This document shows, in pieces, positions 22,162 through 30,841 of a DNA stretch of 64,000 bases (position 1 is the stretch's first letter; each line of letters opens with the position of its first letter). Under the pieces are notes generated by a model. That model saw only the letters and a list, made by a program, of their open reading frames with translations. It ran no database searches and was not told the origin of the DNA. A program made the translations under genes and the position numbers. The stretch is from Prauserella cavernicola (lineage in GTDB: Bacteria; Actinomycetota; Actinomycetes; Mycobacteriales; Pseudonocardiaceae). Location of the stretch: NCBI RefSeq assembly GCF_016595675.1, contig NZ_JAENJH010000002.1:372001-436000 (forward strand), in the 5' to 3' direction.

Positions 22162-23640
22162 CTACTCGCCGATCACGGGCGGCGCGGTGCGCATGTCGGT
22201 GCCGAACACCTCGTCGGGGTCACCCTCGACGAGGTAGGTGGGCCGCTGGTGCTCGGCGTCGTCCTCGCCCTTGCCACCGCGACCGGCACCACCCATGCCG
22301 CCTGCCATGCCCGCACCCCGGCCACCGGCCGCGGCGGCGGCACCGGGAGCGGCGGCGCCACTGCCCATCGGCCCCATGCCGGTCTTGGCCGCGCCGGAGG
22401 ACGCGCCGGGAGCCGCTCCCGCCCCGGAGCCGCTGCCGCCGGGGCCGAAGCCACCGGCGCCACCGCGACCGAGCTTGCTGGAGTAGTCGGACCCTCCGGC
22501 GCCACCCATGCCGCCTCCGCCCATCGGCCCCATGGGCATCGCACCCATCCCGTTGAGGCCGTTGTTGCCGCCCCCTCGAGAGGGCATCCGCGGCGGCGTG
22601 GCCGTGGGCGGCCGGTACCCGGACGGGTTGGTGCCGCGAGGTGTGGACCCGGTGACGTTGCCGGCCGGCAGGGGCGTGGGAACGGAGCTCCCGCCGCCAC
22701 CGATCGAGCCACCACCGCTGCCGTAGCTGCCACCGCCACCGGCGCCGGGCACGGTGCCTCCGCCGGGAACGGAGCCCCCGCTGAACCCGGACGCCTCGGT
22801 GCCCCCGTTGCCGGGCATGTTGATACCGGTACCGGGCGGCTTGAGCCCCGTGCCCTCACCGCTGCCGACGCCGAACTTCGGCGGCTCGGCGAACACGGGC
22901 TGCTTCGACGCGGCCCCGTAGAGGTCGTTGTCGTACTGGGTCATCACCCGCGCGGCCTCGCTGTGGGCCTCTTGGTTGCGCTGGTAGGTCTCGATGGAGC
23001 TGTTCATGCTGTCGACCATGGTGAAGGGGTTTCCCCCCCATTTCGCCATCTCGGTCTTCCAGTCGAACGGCACCTCTTCGGGCATGCTGTTCTTGGCGGT
23101 GGTCGCGGCTTCCGACTGCTGGTACATGACCTCGGAAGCCAACTGGGCATTGCTGGAGTTGCCGTCGGCCCAGGTGCTGAGGCTGTCGAAGTAGCCGTGC
23201 GCCTGGTCGGCCGCACTGCCCTCCCACTCGTGCTGCGACTTGCCGACGGCGTCCTTCAGCTGAGTGGCGAACTCGGAGAACATGCTGTGCAGCTCGTGGT
23301 AAGCCGTCGAGACCTCGGTGATCTGGCCCGCGTCGAGGTTCTCCGTGACGTAGCGGGACATCTCCTGGTGCTCGACGCCGGGGTAGTTGGCGCCCGACGG
23401 CTGGAGGCCCTCGACGTACTGCACCTCGCCGGACGACAGCTCTTGGACCCGGTTGTTGCCGATCTCGTCAGCCTGCTTGCCGGCCTTCGCCGTGGCCACG
23501 ACCTGGTTGATCATGCCCATCAAACCGGTGGTGTCGACACCGGCCTGTTCCATCTCGGTGAGCCGCTGCTGCCGTTCGGCAGGCGCCATCTGAGCCAGTT
23601 GTTCCGGCGTGTAATGCGGCGTCGGTGCAGTAGGCATCAT
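22162..23640 (-). CDS. WXG100/PPE-like type VII secretion substrate with Gly-rich tail
   Basis: 492 residues from ATG 23640 (AAGGGG upstream; ATG 23637 also possible). The N-terminal 230 residues are helical and hold a WXG motif (SQHEWEGSAADQAHGYFDSL) within a helix-turn-helix like WXG100/PPE proteins. Then a long low-complexity part rich in Gly, Pro, Ser and Met (about residues 250-460). The C-terminus is an acidic conserved tail (PTYLVEGDPDEVFGTDMRTA, then PPVIGE), which I recognise from Pseudonocardiaceae PPE-like proteins. Probably exported by an ESX system; no ESX core genes are in the window. The DUF3558 lipoprotein lies 2 bp upstream. Confidence 0.7.
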   Translation of the reverse strand: MMPTAPTPHYTPEQLAQMAPAERQQRLTEMEQAGVDTTGLMGMINQVVATAKAGKQADEIGNNRVQELSSGEVQYVEGLQPSGANYPGVEHQEMSRYVTENLDAGQITEVSTAYHELHSMFSEFATQLKDAVGKSQHEWEGSAADQAHGYFDSLSTWADGNSSNAQLASEVMYQQSEAATTAKNSMPEEVPFDWKTEMAKWGGNPFTMVDSMNSSIETYQRNQEAHSEAARVMTQYDNDLYGAASKQPVFAEPPKFGVGSGEGTGLKPPGTGINMPGNGGTEASGFSGGSVPGGGTVPGAGGGGSYGSGGGSIGGGGSSVPTPLPAGNVTGSTPRGTNPSGYRPPTATPPRMPSRGGGNNGLNGMGAMPMGPMGGGGMGGAGGSDYSSKLGRGGAGGFGPGGSGSGAGAAPGASSGAAKTGMGPMGSGAAAPGAAAAAGGRGAGMAGGMGGAGRGGKGEDDAEHQRPTYLVEGDPDEVFGTDMRTAPPVIGE

Positions 23641-23642
23641 GA

Positions 23643-24227
23643 TCACCCCTTGGGAAGTTTCGGCTCAACGATTTCGGCGATCTCGGACACCGTGCCGCAC
23701 ATGTCGTCGAATTTGAACCCGTTCAAAGTGACGTCGACACGAGAGGTCTCACCCACGCCAAGAGCGACAATGCAACCGCCAGGCCCCGGCATCTGGGCAA
23801 CCTCGCGGTCACCAATGGAACCGGCCCTGACCGGGTTGCCCTCGATCGGCTCCGCGTCTTTTACGCCCTGGGAGTCGCGAATCGCGATTCCGACGGCGAA
23901 CCCGTCATTGCCCGCCTCGACACCGGTCTGCCAGCTACAAGCTCGGGCTCCGCCCGTACTTTCAGGTCCCGCGCTATCAACCTGGCCGAACTCGCTGAGC
24001 TCCTCGGGGCTGAGCAACGAGCACGGATCCAGGCCCACCGTCGGCGCGTCACCATCACCACTGTCAACCGAATCGCTCACCGAAGGCGCACCACTCGACT
24101 CGGCAGCGGTCGACGGCTCGGTTCCCGCCGGCTGAGCCTCGCCCGGTTCCTCCCCGGAGCAGGCGGACAACAACACAACCGACAGCACCACGGCAACGGC
24201 TGAGAAACGTGAGATCTTGTGTCGCAT
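23643..24227 (-). CDS. DUF3558 lipoprotein
   Basis: 194 residues from ATG 24227. Lipoprotein signal SAVAVVLSVVLLSACSGEEP, with Cys near residue 22 as the lipidated residue, then a Ser/Glu/Pro-rich linker. The DUF3558 domain begins at LDPCSLLSPEELSEFG and contains the ACSW and a late Cys (MCGTV), probably paired in disulfides as in the mycobacterial LprB/LprC-type proteins. Extracellular side of the membrane, function unknown. It belongs to the minus-strand group with the WXG/PPE-like gene and is 10 bp from the next gene. Confidence 0.8.
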   Translation of the reverse strand: MRHKISRFSAVAVVLSVVLLSACSGEEPGEAQPAGTEPSTAAESSGAPSVSDSVDSGDGDAPTVGLDPCSLLSPEELSEFGQVDSAGPESTGGARACSWQTGVEAGNDGFAVGIAIRDSQGVKDAEPIEGNPVRAGSIGDREVAQMPGPGGCIVALGVGETSRVDVTLNGFKFDDMCGTVSEIAEIVEPKLPKG

Positions 24228-24237
24228 CCGTCCAGTC

Positions 24238-24705
24238 CTAGCTTGACCGAACACTGTCGGCCGCTGAGTTCTCGGCTTCGTGATAGTTCTCGACGGCCTT
24301 CGTCAGAGCCGTTTGAAGATCCTCCAAGACCTGGGAAAACTGCTTCAAGACAGTTCCCGCTGATCCCACAGAATCCGCCGCGCTTCGCTGATCGTGCGCC
24401 GCCACAGCGTGTCCGTATTCATGCGCACCCAGCTTGGGCGCCTGAGAGAGCATCAAGACCGTTCGACGCTGAATCGTAAGCAGCCGAGTCTGCATCTCGG
24501 CCACTGCCTGCTCCAGCGGCTGCACACCCTCGGGACTGATCCGGAAGCCACCGTCGTGCGCCGCCTTGAGCAGCTTCTGCGACTCCGCCTTTGCGGCTCC
24601 GACGGCCTTGGTGTCAAGTGCGGAAACCGACTTGCCAATGGCGGCACCGGCTCCGGCGCCGACCGCTCCGGAATCGGACTGGCCATCCTCCCACGCGATC
24701 GGCAT
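24238..24705 (-). CDS. Helical protein, probable type VII secretion-associated
   Basis: 155 residues, ATG 24705 with GAGGGG 6 nt before it. Gly/Ala-rich start (GAVGAGAGAAIGKSVSALDT) then long helices with a loop near FRISPEGVQPLEQAVAEMQT. The end VENYHEAENSAADS carries a Tyr-x-x-x-Glu pattern like the YxxxD/E export signal of type VII substrates, placed after a helix pair. No WXG. I do not recognise a named family. It is the first gene of the lipoprotein and WXG/PPE-like group. Confidence 0.6.
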   Translation of the reverse strand: MPIAWEDGQSDSGAVGAGAGAAIGKSVSALDTKAVGAAKAESQKLLKAAHDGGFRISPEGVQPLEQAVAEMQTRLLTIQRRTVLMLSQAPKLGAHEYGHAVAAHDQRSAADSVGSAGTVLKQFSQVLEDLQTALTKAVENYHEAENSAADSVRSS

Positions 24706-24922
24706 CGCTACCCCTCATCTCGCCTGCGCATCCACGCCTATGTCGTCCGACGGCAGTTTACAAGGCGACAACCCACCACGGCGGGCGTTCACCAAAAACC
24801 GTCCACGACCGCGGTCTGACGCAGCCAGCCCCCGTTCGGTTCCATCAGGGTTACGGGTATGCCTCCAACCGGGCGTCCAGCCGCTGGTCGTCGGTCAGGT
24901 CGGGAGCAGTGCCGCCTTCCCT

Positions 24923-25708
24923 TCACCGCTGCAGGTACGGCTCCAGCTGCGCGTACAGCTGCTGGGCCAGGCGGGCGTTGTCGCCCGGGGCGTAGGTCAG
25001 CCACTGCTGGCCGTCCTCCGCCGAGCGCTGCGTGCAGAAGTAGCGGCCGTCCTCCGTGTCGAACCAGGCCAGCAGGCCCAGGTTCGCCGGCTTGCCGTCG
25101 CGGTCGAGGGCGAAGGGCGTGAACTGGCCGATTCCCGTTTTCGGCTTCTCGAACAGCCTGGCCACCGCGCGTTCCTGGGACGCCGACTGCGAGCGCGGCG
25201 CCGCGACGTTCGCGAACGGGTCATAGGCGTCTGCGCCGCCTGCCGCGTGGCGCGGACGCCTCGGGGCCGGTTTGGCCACCGTCACCGACTGGCCGGGCGC
25301 CGGGGGCGTGAGGGGCAGCAGGTCGACGATCGCCGAGACGAAGTTCGTCGGCCGCGACTCCTCGAACTTCAGCAGGTTGCCGTCCTGTTTCACGACCACC
25401 GCGAACTGGCCGTCCGACGACGCCCTCGCGAACAGCTCGCCACCCTTGTCGAGCTGGGCCGCCGCCGTGATCGCCAGTGGCGAACGGACGAACGTCTCGA
25501 GTGCGAGTTGCACGTCGGCATCGACACGGCCGCGTCGCACCAGGTCACGGCCTTCGAGGTCGCGGAAGACGGCTTCGCGCACCTGGGCGCGCTGCTCGTG
25601 TGTGGTGCCCATATGGGGGATCTGGAAAGGGAACGGAGCTTTTCCCAGTTTGAGGTGCTCGAGCAGCATGTCCGCCGCCACCAATGACAGCGAGAACGAA
25701 TGCGCCAT
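24923..25708 (-). CDS. EspG-family type VII secretion chaperone
   Basis: 261 residues from ATG 25708. Fits the EspG (ESX secretion-associated) family: FSLSLVAADMLLEHLKLGKAPFPFQIPHMG at the start is read as the family N-terminus (in shorter pieces VAADMLLEHL and PFPFQIPHMG), then a beta-rich centre (AITAAAQLDKGGELFARAS, FAVVVKQDGNLLKFEE) and a C-terminal helix (ARLAQQLYAQLEPYLQR). EspG proteins bind PE/PPE substrates and carry them to the secretion machine. Its neighbour, the WXG/PPE-like protein, is the obvious client. The 217 bp to the next gene hold nothing I can name. Confidence 0.75.
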   Translation of the reverse strand: MAHSFSLSLVAADMLLEHLKLGKAPFPFQIPHMGTTHEQRAQVREAVFRDLEGRDLVRRGRVDADVQLALETFVRSPLAITAAAQLDKGGELFARASSDGQFAVVVKQDGNLLKFEESRPTNFVSAIVDLLPLTPPAPGQSVTVAKPAPRRPRHAAGGADAYDPFANVAAPRSQSASQERAVARLFEKPKTGIGQFTPFALDRDGKPANLGLLAWFDTEDGRYFCTQRSAEDGQQWLTYAPGDNARLAQQLYAQLEPYLQR

Positions 25709-25828
25709 TTCCCTGTGCCCCCTGAAATCCCTCGTGTGCTGCGCATGCACGTTAGCAGCAGGGGTTCAGGCTGCGCTGTCAGCGAACCAATCTTGCCGTG
25801 ACGATCACCGGCTGCTGTTGTGGACTAC

Positions 25829-26071
25829 ATGTCCGATGAGAAATCCACCCTGGTCCTGCACCTGGTCAGCGGCGGCGAGCCGCTGCTGTTCACGGTGCAC
25901 CCGGACGCCGTCGCCGAACTCACCGAGCAGCTCGCGCTCTACCTCGACCACGGCTCCGTCCAGCCCATTCGAACCAAGGAGGACGTCACCCTGCAGGTGA
26001 ACTTCGCGCACGTCGCGGTCGCCTACGTCGACGACCTGCAGCGCAGGGGAAAGGTCTTCGGCCTGCACTGA
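25829..26071 (+). CDS. Small conserved hypothetical protein
   Basis: 80 residues from ATG 25829 (a GTG 9 bp upstream is also in frame). Composition and codon use are those of a coding gene. Predicted order: strand (TLVLHLVSGGEPLLFTV), helix (HPDAVAELTEQLALYLDHG), strands (VTLQVNFAHVAVAYVDDL), a basic end. Soluble, with no motif that I recognise. It stands between the divergent EspG gene and the convergent glfT2 and ends 24 bp before a strong terminator. No Shine-Dalgarno is visible. Confidence 0.55.
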   Translation: MSDEKSTLVLHLVSGGEPLLFTVHPDAVAELTEQLALYLDHGSVQPIRTKEDVTLQVNFAHVAVAYVDDLQRRGKVFGLH

Positions 26072-26094
26072 GCGGCCGGGCGAGACTGGGACCA

Positions 26095-26132
26095 CCGGGG
26101 TGGTGAGTGCCCCCCGGCACTCACCACCCCGG
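26095..26132. terminator. Bidirectional terminator
   Basis: 17-bp perfect stem CCGGGGTGGTGAGTGCC / GGCACTCACCACCCCGG with a CCCC loop, between the convergent small gene and glfT2. No T tract on either side. Confidence 0.65.
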
Positions 26133-26135
26133 CGA

Positions 26136-28085
26136 TCACAGCTCGTAGAGCCGCGTCCAGTTGTCGCGGCTGGTCAGCTCGGGCATGGCGCGCTTGTACT
26201 GCGCCTGCACCGCATGGCCTTCCTTGCGGAGCCGGTTCACGACGCGAACGCCGCGCTTGGCCAGGTCGAACATCCGGTCGCGGTCGTAGCGACGGACGCG
26301 CACACCCTCCTGGGAGGCGTCGGTGACGACCGCGGTCTCGAACAGCGACACGTGCCACCAGTGGGCCTCGTCGCTGGGGATGGCGCCGAGCGCGAAGCGG
26401 TGCTTGCCGAGCAGGCGGTTGAGACCGCGCTTGAGCAGCACCGCGCGCTGCATGCTGGGCCTTGGCGCCGTGTTGATGATGCCGATGTCGTTGGACGCGA
26501 TGCCGGGGACGTCGGTGGCGGCGTGCCGCTTGGTCTCCGGGTACTGCGCCCGGATCTCGCGGATCTCCTTCATCGCGGCGACACCGCCGTCGTGCAGGAT
26601 CTCCGGCCCCTCGAGGAAGTCCTCGACCGCCTTGATGAGGGTCGCCGAGAGTCCGTACTGCATGCCGAGCAGGTACCGCACCAGCTGGGCCATGAGGACC
26701 CGGGAGAGCACGTTCAGGTCGAACGGGCTGTGCAGCGCGGCCGTGATGATCGAGTTACGCAGGTTGAAGTAGCGGTGCCACTCGTCCCAGTCCTTCCAGT
26801 GGAAGTCCGCGTGCCACACGCCCGCGCCCGGCAGCGTCACGGTCGGGAAGCCGTGGGCCTTGGCCCGGTAGCTGTACTCCGCGTCGTCCCACTGGAAGAA
26901 GAACGGCATCGGGTAGCCGATCTCCTTGACCACCTCGTACGGGATCAGGCACGACCACCAGCCGTTGTAGCCGGCGTCGAGGCGGCGCTCCTGCTGCTTC
27001 GGGTTGCCGTTGTGGTCGACGCCGAGCAGGTCGGCGGTGTTGAAGCTGTGCGCCACCGGCTGGCCGGGCTCCAGCGTGTTGAGCCGGGCGTACTCCGCGC
27101 CGACGTGCAGCTGGTTCGGGTGGAGCAGGTTGAGCATCTGCCCGCCGACGATCATCGGGTTCGCCGCACGGTTGGAGAACGCCGTCAACCGGATCACGAG
27201 GTCCGGCTCGAGCAGCACGTCGTCGTCCATGAACAGCACGTTGGCGTGTTCGGTCTCGGTGTGCCCCGCGACCTCGTAGAGGCCGCGGGTGAAGCCGCCG
27301 GCGCCACCGAGGTTCGGCTGCTTGATGTAGCGCAGCTTGGTGCCGAGCTTCTCGGCGACCTCGGCGAAGCCGTCCCGCGAGTCGACGGTGTCGTTGCCCT
27401 GGTCGGCGACGTAGATGGCGTCGAGCGTGTCGAGCGCGGGCAGCGAGTCGGCCAGCGCCTTCAGGTTCGCCAGGCAGTCGTCGGCGCGGTTCATCGTGCA
27501 GATGGTCACCGCGGTCGGGCGCACCTTCTCCGGCGGCTCGACGGTCCAGCGGACGTCGGAGACGGTCAGGCGCTCACCGGCCTCGGTCTCCAGGTCGAGC
27601 CACAGCGCGCCGCCGTCGTAGAACTTGTCCAGCTTGGCCTCGAGCGAGACGGTGCCCGGCTGCTTGGCGTTGTCGACCTTCGTGGCGGCGACGGTGCGCC
27701 ACACGCCCTCGACGTCGGAGGCCCGCACGGACAGCTGACCGGAGCCGGTGACGGCGGCCTCGACGGTCACGGAGGCAACCTTGGTCCAGCGCTGCCAGTA
27801 GCTGGCGGGGAACCGGCCGAAGTAGGTGTTGCCCGACACCTTGGCCGAGGGCTCCAGCGTGAGGCTTTCGCGGTCGCGGGAGGCGACGCCCTCGGTGATG
27901 CTGGAGTAGAGGTCCTTGCTCACCACATCGGACGGCCCCGCGAAGAGACCGCGCTGCGCGAGGAGCCTGCCCTGGGGTGTGTGCTCGGAGAACAGCGCCT
28001 GCTCCTCGCTCGTCGTCGCGGCAGCCGGGGCCTTGCCGTTGGCGGCCGGCTGTTGTGCGGTGGCCGGAGCGGCTTTACCGGGCAT
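26136..28085 (-). CDS. glfT2: Galactofuranosyltransferase GlfT2
   Basis: 649 residues (M. tuberculosis GlfT2 is 637). N-terminal beta-barrel domain to about residue 190, then GT-A domain: VTICTMNRADDCLANLKALA, YIKQPNLGGAGGFTRGLYEV, metal-binding NVLFMDDDVLLEPD, the catalytic-base region FFFQWDDAEYSYRAKAHGFP, and VWHADFHWKDWDEWH with the third metal ligand His. The C-terminal helical domain ends in TRLYEL. It polymerises the alternating beta-1,5/1,6 galactan from UDP-Galf. The first 30 residues are Ala/Pro-rich and specific to this organism. GAGG lies 4 nt before the ATG. Confidence 0.95.
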   Translation of the reverse strand: MPGKAAPATAQQPAANGKAPAAATTSEEQALFSEHTPQGRLLAQRGLFAGPSDVVSKDLYSSITEGVASRDRESLTLEPSAKVSGNTYFGRFPASYWQRWTKVASVTVEAAVTGSGQLSVRASDVEGVWRTVAATKVDNAKQPGTVSLEAKLDKFYDGGALWLDLETEAGERLTVSDVRWTVEPPEKVRPTAVTICTMNRADDCLANLKALADSLPALDTLDAIYVADQGNDTVDSRDGFAEVAEKLGTKLRYIKQPNLGGAGGFTRGLYEVAGHTETEHANVLFMDDDVLLEPDLVIRLTAFSNRAANPMIVGGQMLNLLHPNQLHVGAEYARLNTLEPGQPVAHSFNTADLLGVDHNGNPKQQERRLDAGYNGWWSCLIPYEVVKEIGYPMPFFFQWDDAEYSYRAKAHGFPTVTLPGAGVWHADFHWKDWDEWHRYFNLRNSIITAALHSPFDLNVLSRVLMAQLVRYLLGMQYGLSATLIKAVEDFLEGPEILHDGGVAAMKEIREIRAQYPETKRHAATDVPGIASNDIGIINTAPRPSMQRAVLLKRGLNRLLGKHRFALGAIPSDEAHWWHVSLFETAVVTDASQEGVRVRRYDRDRMFDLAKRGVRVVNRLRKEGHAVQAQYKRAMPELTSRDNWTRLYEL

Positions 28086-28171
28086 CAGACCTCAGTCCTC
28101 CAAGGAAAACATTTCAAGCTGGGGCTTGCCCGATAAGGTACAGGCCACCGCCGAGGACAATCACAAGGCCA

Positions 28172-28621
28172 TCAAACCCGGGGTTCGCGGAACACGACCC
28201 ACTTCAACATCACGAAATTGATGGACGTTGCGGTGCCCTGCGCGATGATCCACGCGAGCGCGACGCGCCAGCTCAGATCGGCCGGCAGAAGTTCCAGTGA
28301 CAGAGCGTTGGTACCGACGTTGACGAAGAACGTGACCGTGTAAAGCAGCATGAAGCCGCCGACCCTGGCCGCTCCGCCACTTTGCGCACCCTTGAACGTG
28401 AACCGGCGGTTGAGAAAATATGCCGTCGTGGTGCCGGCGATGAAACTGATCGCCTTCGCGAGGTGCACCCACGTGCCCGCCTGCAACAGGGCCCAGTAGA
28501 TACCGGAGTCCACCAGCGCGCAGAAACCGCCGATGAGACCGAAACGAACGAGCTGCGCGAACAGGCTCGGAGAAGCGGAACTACCCGCCGTCTCGCCCGC
28601 CTGGGAGTCCGTCGCCACCAC
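28172..28621 (-). CDS. GtrA-family membrane protein (Rv3789-like)
   Basis: 149 residues from GTG 28621, with GAGG 7 nt upstream. Four hydrophobic segments: [40 protein letters not shown] (with the family motif NRRFTF after it), [20 protein letters not shown] and [20 protein letters not shown], ending in KWVVF. In M. tuberculosis Rv3789 sits before dprE1 and has been proposed to flip decaprenyl-phospho-arabinose or to recruit AG enzymes. Here it is divergent from dprE1 and about 85 bp from glfT2. Confidence 0.88.
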   Translation of the reverse strand: MVATDSQAGETAGSSASPSLFAQLVRFGLIGGFCALVDSGIYWALLQAGTWVHLAKAISFIAGTTTAYFLNRRFTFKGAQSGGAARVGGFMLLYTVTFFVNVGTNALSLELLPADLSWRVALAWIIAQGTATSINFVMLKWVVFREPRV

Positions 28622-28680
28622 TGCACTACCTCGTCGGCCGGGGGATTCTGTCCGGTCCGAGTCTCGCACACGGGCATCGC

Positions 28681-28686
28681 TACCCT
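28681..28686 (+). promoter_or_regulatory. -10 box for leaderless dprE1
   Basis: TACCCT, 7 nt before the GTG at 28694. This fixes a start that gives exactly M. tuberculosis-like DprE1 numbering. Confidence 0.55.
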
Positions 28687-28693
28687 GGTCCGG

Positions 28694-30076
28694 GTGAGCG
28701 CAGCGACTCCAGAACCCCACACCGAACGCAGGGCACTCGCCGGGTGGGCCCGGACCGCCCCGACGATCGCGAACGTGCTGAGCACGCCCGACGTCGAGAC
28801 GATCGCCCGTGCGGTGGCCAGGGCGGGCGAGCGCGGTGTCATCGCGCGCGGCCTCGGCCGCTCCTACGGCGATCCGGCCCAGAACGCGGGCGGCCTCGTG
28901 GTCGACATGACCGCATTGGACCGGATCCACTCGATCGACCCCGACACGGCGACCGTGGACGTCGACGGCGGGGTCAGCCTCGACGCGCTGATGCGCGCGG
29001 CGATCCACCACGGCCTGTGGGTTCCGGTGCTGCCGGGTACCCGCCAGGTGACGATCGGTGGCGCGATCGCCAACGACATCCACGGCAAGAACCACCACAC
29101 GGCAGGCAGCTTCGGCAACCACGTGCTGTCGATGGACCTGCTGACCGCCGACGGCAGGGTGCGCACGCTGACCCCGGAGGGCCCCGAGTCCGAGCTGTTC
29201 TGGGCCACGGTCGGCGGCATCGGCCTGACCGGCATCATCGTGCGGGCCACGGTGCGGATGAAGCGCACGGAGACGGCGTATTTCATCGTCGACGCCGACC
29301 GCACGTCGAGTCTCGACGAGACGCTGGAGCTGTTCACCAACGGCTCCGACCTGAACTACGACTACTCGATGTCGGTGCCGGACCTGATCTCCAGGGACGA
29401 CCGGCTCGGCAGGGCCACGTTCTCGCGCGGTTCGCTGGCGAAGATCGACGACCTGCCCGACAAGCTCAAGGCCGAGCCGCTGAAGTTCGACGCGCCGGTG
29501 CTGATGACGCTGCCGGACGTGTTCCCGAACGGGCTGGGCAACAAGGTCACCTTCGGGCTGATCAACAACCTGTGGCAGCGCACGGTTCCGAAGCAGGGCG
29601 CGCGCGGCAAGATCCAGAACCTGACGCAGTTCTACCACCCCCTGGACATGCTCAGTGAGTGGAACAGGGCGTACGGATCGGCCGGTTTCCTGCAGTACCA
29701 GTTCTCCGTGCCGTTCGGCGCCGAGGACGACCTCAAGCGCATGTGCCGCAAGATCGCGAACTCGGGCCACTACTCGTTCCTCAACGTGTTCAAGCGCATG
29801 GGCGAGGCGAACCCCGCTCCGCTGTCGTGGCCCTCGCCCGGCTGGATGCTGAGCGTGGACTTCCCCAGCAAGGACGGGCTCGGCGCGTTCTGCAACGAGC
29901 TGGACGAGGACGTGCTCGCCGCGGGCGGCAGGCTCTACACCGCCAAGGACTCGCGCACGGCGGCCGAGACCTTCCACCGCATGTACCCCCGGCTCGACGA
30001 GTGGCGCAAGGTCCGCCACTCGGTCGACCCTGATGGCGTTTTCGTTTCCGACATGGCCAGGAGGCTGGAACTGTGA
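28694..30076 (+). CDS. dprE1: Decaprenylphosphoryl-beta-D-ribose oxidase DprE1
   Basis: 460 residues from GTG 28694 (M. tuberculosis: 461). FAD-binding PCMH domain: [20 protein letters not shown] and [20 protein letters not shown], with His and FAD contacts in [14 protein letters not shown]. Substrate domain with [35 protein letters not shown] and the C-terminal [19 protein letters not shown] ending [10 protein letters not shown]. It oxidises the ribose 2'-OH of DPR in arabinan precursor synthesis at the cell envelope. The residue aligned with M. tuberculosis Cys387, target of covalent benzothiazinones, is Ser387 (codon 29852-29854, in [13 protein letters not shown]). dprE2 overlaps its stop. 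Confidence 0.95.
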   Translation: MSAATPEPHTERRALAGWARTAPTIANVLSTPDVETIARAVARAGERGVIARGLGRSYGDPAQNAGGLVVDMTALDRIHSIDPDTATVDVDGGVSLDALMRAAIHHGLWVPVLPGTRQVTIGGAIANDIHGKNHHTAGSFGNHVLSMDLLTADGRVRTLTPEGPESELFWATVGGIGLTGIIVRATVRMKRTETAYFIVDADRTSSLDETLELFTNGSDLNYDYSMSVPDLISRDDRLGRATFSRGSLAKIDDLPDKLKAEPLKFDAPVLMTLPDVFPNGLGNKVTFGLINNLWQRTVPKQGARGKIQNLTQFYHPLDMLSEWNRAYGSAGFLQYQFSVPFGAEDDLKRMCRKIANSGHYSFLNVFKRMGEANPAPLSWPSPGWMLSVDFPSKDGLGAFCNELDEDVLAAGGRLYTAKDSRTAAETFHRMYPRLDEWRKVRHSVDPDGVFVSDMARRLEL

Positions 30077-30828
30077 TCGACGCGGTGGGCAACCCCCAGT
30101 CGCTGCTGCTGCTCGGCGGCACCTCGGACATCGCACTGGCGATCGCCGAGAAGTACCTCGCCAAGCGTCCACTTCGGATCGTGCTGGCGGCGCGTCCCTC
30201 CGACCGGCTCGACGCGGCGGCCAAGCGGCTCGCCGACGCGGGTGCCGATGTTTCCACTGTGGACTTCGACGCGAAGGACACCGCCTCGCACCCCGCGATG
30301 CTCGACAAGGCGTTCGCCGGCGGCGACATCGACGTGGCCGTGGTGGCGTTCGGGCTGCTCGGCGACGCCGAGGAGGTCTGGCAGGACCACGCCAAGGCCG
30401 TTGAGCTGGCGACCGTGAACTACACGGCCGCCGTGTCGGTGGGCGTCGCGCTCTCGGACCGGCTCAAGAAGCAGGGCCACGGCAAGGTCATCGCGCTGTC
30501 GTCGGTGGCCGGTGAGCGCGTGCGGCGCTCGAACTTCCTCTACGGCTCTACGAAGGCCGGTTTCGACGGCTTCTTCCTGGGTCTTGGCGAGGCACTCAAA
30601 CCCTCCGGTGTCACGGTGACCGTGGTGCGCCCCGGCCAGGTGCGCACCAAAATGACCGAGGGCATGGGCAAGGCGCCGCTGGAGCAGACCGCGGAGCAGG
30701 TCGCCGAGATCGCCGTGACGGCCTCGCGGGCAGACAAGGACCTCGTGTGGGCGCCCGGCACGTTCCGCTGGGTGATGTCGGCGCTGCGGCACGTGCCGAG
30801 GCCGATCTTCCGCAAGCTCCCGATCTGA
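30073..30828 (+). CDS. dprE2: Decaprenylphosphoryl-2-keto-arabinose reductase DprE2
   Basis: 251 residues from GTG 30073, overlapping the dprE1 stop by 4 bp. Short-chain dehydrogenase: [20 protein letters not shown] is the family-specific form of the dinucleotide loop, [15 protein letters not shown] selects NADPH or NADH, and the catalytic set is the Ser of [14 protein letters not shown] with [12 protein letters not shown] (Tyr-x-x-x-Lys). C-terminal [15 protein letters not shown] is common to DprE2. It reduces the keto intermediate to decaprenylphosphoryl-arabinose, the donor for Emb. Confidence 0.93.
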   Translation: MIDAVGNPQSLLLLGGTSDIALAIAEKYLAKRPLRIVLAARPSDRLDAAAKRLADAGADVSTVDFDAKDTASHPAMLDKAFAGGDIDVAVVAFGLLGDAEEVWQDHAKAVELATVNYTAAVSVGVALSDRLKKQGHGKVIALSSVAGERVRRSNFLYGSTKAGFDGFFLGLGEALKPSGVTVTVVRPGQVRTKMTEGMGKAPLEQTAEQVAEIAVTASRADKDLVWAPGTFRWVMSALRHVPRPIFRKLPI

Positions 30829-30841
30829 GGTTCGACCGGCG

